A model generated the notes under the pieces. It was not told the DNA's origin and did no database searches. It saw only the letters and a list, made by a program, of their open reading frames with translations. Shown here piece after piece: positions 60,781 to 64,000 of a stretch of 64,000 bases of DNA (within the stretch, counting starts at the first letter, position 1; each line of letters starts with the position of its first letter). Source of the stretch: Bombardia bombarda. Its lineage: Eukaryota; Ascomycota; Sordariomycetes; Sordariales; Lasiosphaeriaceae. Where the stretch lies: assembly GCA_030512295.1 (NCBI GenBank), contig JAULSR010000001.1:3433001-3497000 (forward strand), in the 5' to 3' direction. The translations under genes were made by a program, and so were the position numbers.

Positions 60781-63700
60781 ACACACTCGCAACGGGTCTG
60801 TCTGTCCGCCCGCTCTTCTGCCTGCCTGCCTGCTGCGTATGCGATATGTGTGCAAAGCCGAAAGCGGCAACGGCCTGAGACGGAGAAATCCAATAAACAG
60901 CAACTCCTTGGTAGGTACTGATTATTATCTGACGTTGGACCTTTCGAAAAGCATCCAACCACCTCCCCTCTCCGCCCTCCTTTTTTCTTTCCTCCTCCCC
61001 TTTCCGTCTGCACATCCATATCTGTCCTGTATCTGTTCCCTCTTCGGCCCCTTTTGCGCCTCCATTCTGCGGCGGCTGCTGACAGGACGAGGGGTGGGGA
61101 CGGAGCGTTTGTTGCATCTCCACAAGCTGCCAACCAACGACTCGAGAGGGAGATACCGTGGGCATGCACCTACAACACCGTGCAAATGACACATTTAGAC
61201 TCGAGAGCAGTATAACTAAATGACAAGACGCATTGACATCATGTTGCGAGGCGGCGGGGCGGCGCCGAAGGATCAATGATTTAGGCCGGTACTTGGGTAG
61301 TACCTGGGTCGTCACTGGTGGTTGAAAAATAGATAGCGCTCCAGCTCTGCCTGCTCTGTCGGTCTTCACAGGGGTTCTCGTGCAGCTTGAAACCCTTCGC
61401 ATGTCGATCGCAGACGCGGACACAGACGTTTCGATACGGATGCGCAACATACGTCGACTGAACATACATGACATCCATTACATATCGCACAGTGATACGT
61501 GGTACCCAGGTAAGTAACAGTAATATAATTCTGATCCATTGATGCGGCAGGCTGTGGGGCCTGTCATGTGGCGTGCTGTGCTGCTTGCTGCTTGCTGCTT
61601 TGCAAGACTCGGTGAGAGGCCTCTGTATTCCTAGACGGGTTTGGGCGATGAAACAAGTGCCCGGGTGCAATCTTGGGATACCCAGCACCGATGGAAGGTG
61701 GGGCACGACGTAGTCTAGGGACTACTGTGTAGGCACGAATGTTGCGCAGTACAACACAAGTAGGTATACTTCAGTCTGTAATTTAAAATTGCGAGTTGAG
61801 GCCGGGGTTGCAGGCGGATGAGCTCGTAGAAGAGGCACTAAAAGAGGAGGAGCAACGTTGTTTCTGAACTTTGCTGCCAACCATCAATGTCTCGCAAGGG
61901 ACTGTCGAAAGGGGGTGGTCCAGGTGGTCCAGTCCAGGCTCGGCTCGGCTTTGTCCAAAATCATCACGCCCAGGACTCCAGGTAGGTACTTGAGAGTGTA
62001 GTGTATCACTGCAGCCCGGCTGATGGCGGTGAGGCTGTATGTACAGTGCCGCAGCTACCTCGTGCAGCTCTCTTGTGCGTTTATATGTTGTCAAGAAGTG
62101 AGAGGTCTCAGGTGGTGGAATCTGAGCCCTGGCCAACCTTATTCAGGCACCCTGGCTTGTCGCTGATACAACACTTGCAGGCTGCAGCGCTTGTCATGAT
62201 TACATCTCTCCTCAGGATTTCAAAAGGACAGACATGACAGAATCGGGAAGAGTGTGCATGCAACCAGGCAAGCACCCTACCGTACCCTAAGTCCCTCGAA
62301 GTGAAGGTCCCGTGGAATCCATGGAATCCGTGCACTACCAAGCGGCGCCGAATATCCAAGACCATGACTCTCCAAGACTTTAGGAGCTTGGGCACCTAGG
62401 CGGGCCAGGGAGTGTGTTTTTGTGTCAAGCATGAACTGGAAGACCGATCACATTGCTCTAACCACGTGCAGCTACGTCATACCAGTAGTACGAAGATAAC
62501 CAGGAGTCAGCAGCAGAGGTCGCTAGCGGCCCACGCATTGGGATTAAGAGACTGCCCAAACCCCCAAGCCCGGCTCAATCTAGTCCGTTTGCGAAGGGCG
62601 AGATGTCCAGATCAGTTTTGAGATAAAAACTTTATTGGCACTGCATGTCGGTTTGGGAAAGCAATGGCGAAAAGGGACAACCCCCTTTTCCCCCACCGTA
62701 TGAAAATTTTCCAACGTGGTATCGTTCAGCTTCCAGCACTTTGGTTAGTAGTATCCGTGATTCGCCCACTCACGAACTGATGAGCAAACCTCGGCTGGAA
62801 GGGGGGTGTGCACATCAAACCAATCACAGTGATGTACAGGCCACAGACGCCTCTCCGTCAAAGCCGAACTGGCGGGTTCGCGGCCCTGCATGGGTGTTTT
62901 GTGGAGGTGGAGACCGGGAATCTGCCTCCCTTGTCAGGGATGTTGTGAGAGGAAGCCTTCTAGAAAAAGTCGACTCCGCATGAACACGAGCTGCCAGCCT
63001 GCCATTGTCAGACGAGAGGTCAGGTGCGGCTTGCTGGCTCGCTGGATGACTGGCTGGGCAAGATGTGTTTGCAGCAGCAACCGCCGAGGGAAAGGGATAA
63101 AAGACAAAATCGACCAAAAAAGAAAAAAACCATGTCCGCACGACCACCTTGCTTTCTTGCTTTCCTGTCTCCCTGCCGCCTCCCTGTTCAGCTGGGCACA
63201 TTTTGCTTCTTTTCGCCAATTGATTTGCTGCGCACCTCCTCGGCTTCATAACCCCATATTCCCAGCCGCCGTCCAATCGAAGAAAGGACAGGACGGGAGC
63301 CATCCACCCCGGACGATGGACAGCGGAAAAGGCCGCGCGGTAGCCAAGGCTTCCCATTTGGACGTCTTGTTCTTCACCGACCTGTATGGCGCACTGATAC
63401 GAGTGAGTGCTCCTGGGAGTCCTCTTGTCGGGCCTGTTGAATAGATGCCACTTGAGCTGCGGCAAGACAAACGAATGCCTCCTTATCTAGACAGCCATGC
63501 ATGGCCAATGCAACCAGATGGGTCTCCACTCTGGGTTGATTCGTCGACCGCGTAAAGGCAGCAGAATAACATGTCTCATTAAACCCTCATTCCACGTGCC
63601 ACCACATATCGACTCAGTGAAGGTTTGCATGCCGCCCTGGTTGTCTCCTGCCAAGTTCAGGTCATGTTTGCGTTGGTTACTAACTCTAGTCTACACTAGG

Positions 63701-64000
63701 CACTAAAACAACATCGTTCAAGGCCCCCATGCCCACGATCTTCGCCCATGTGGAAATGATGTGCAGTGGGCCAAAGCGCCATGGAAGAGAACTTTGACTC
63801 TCGTTGTCAATTGTAGTATGGCGGCAGGGGTGGGTGGACGCTGTTTGCTATCGATTCGACAACACAAACTCGTGCAACATCACGGTTGGATATCGTCATT
63901 TACATGTACTTCTGAGCGGCGCACATGTCATATTCGTGCGCGTGATGCCGATTGTTGCCTGCGATCGATTCGATTGAGTAGTATAGAAGTCGTTAAAAGG

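Larger units (their letters stand above)
52774..64000. other. Gene-poor right flank
   Basis: About 11.2 kb without a supportable gene on either strand. Frames are short, mostly need non-ATG starts, and overlap. The stretch is rich in simple repeats: AG after the formin stop (52801-52822), TG (53156-53178), CATA near 54698-54716, GACA (56901-56958), GACT near 58090, TC (60757-60780), GCA (60184-60203), plus TACGTA palindromes near 59899-59930. It resembles the left flank in texture. The region just after 52773 should be the formin 3' UTR. Confidence 0.5.

Noticed and set aside
62824..63465. 213-codon minus-strand frame
   Set aside because: No recognisable domain, implausible composition, and a competing plus-strand frame of equal length.

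Overview
The window looks like chromosomal DNA of a filamentous ascomycete, most likely a Sordariomycete. Genes are split by short introns (about 49-120 bp) with GT..AG ends and CTAAC/CTGAC-type branch sites. The gene set (one SepA/Bni1-type formin, a TINA/Msd1-type ADIP protein, a fungal LCCL membrane protein, COQ10, AP-3 delta, EMC2) is eukaryotic and typical of Pezizomycotina. I see no ribosomal RNA, confident tRNA, intact transposon or CRISPR. Species cannot be fixed from this window.

Layout. 1-10.4 kb is gene-poor and holds only short simple repeats and palindromes. 10.46-10.74 kb encodes a small Cys/His-rich protein. 13.0-13.4 kb holds a weak two-exon candidate. A gene-dense core runs from 16.9 to 52.8 kb: a TPR/F-box/LRR protein (+), the ADIP/TINA protein (-), an acyl-protein-thioesterase-like protein (-), an LCCL membrane protein (-), QTRT2 (+), AP-3 delta (-), EMC2 (+), a coiled-coil protein with a fungal ubiquitin-like domain (+), COQ10 (-), a small one-TM protein (-) and the formin (+). 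From 52.8 kb to the end I see no supportable gene.

The genes are ordinary housekeeping functions (cytoskeleton and spindle, vesicle traffic, ER membrane insertion, tRNA modification, coenzyme Q, ubiquitin ligase) and do not form an obvious pathway cluster. LCCL/QTRT2 and AP-3 delta/EMC2 are divergent pairs; QTRT2 and AP-3 delta converge within 183 bp.

Most useful observations. (1) Three neighbouring genes between 27.2 and 30.9 kb each carry a reading-frame break that one extra base in a G/C homopolymer would repair, pointing to a local assembly error or to decay. (2) The thioesterase-like protein appears to lack its catalytic triad. (3) The small TM gene is normally read as ending at an early stop, but a 57-bp intron adds a conserved-looking acidic tail. 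(4) A 12-base telomere-complement repeat lies in a 1.4 kb gene-free interval and could be a telomerase RNA template or a telobox. (5) The AP-3 delta start codon seems to be split by an intron. I found no clear new multi-gene system.
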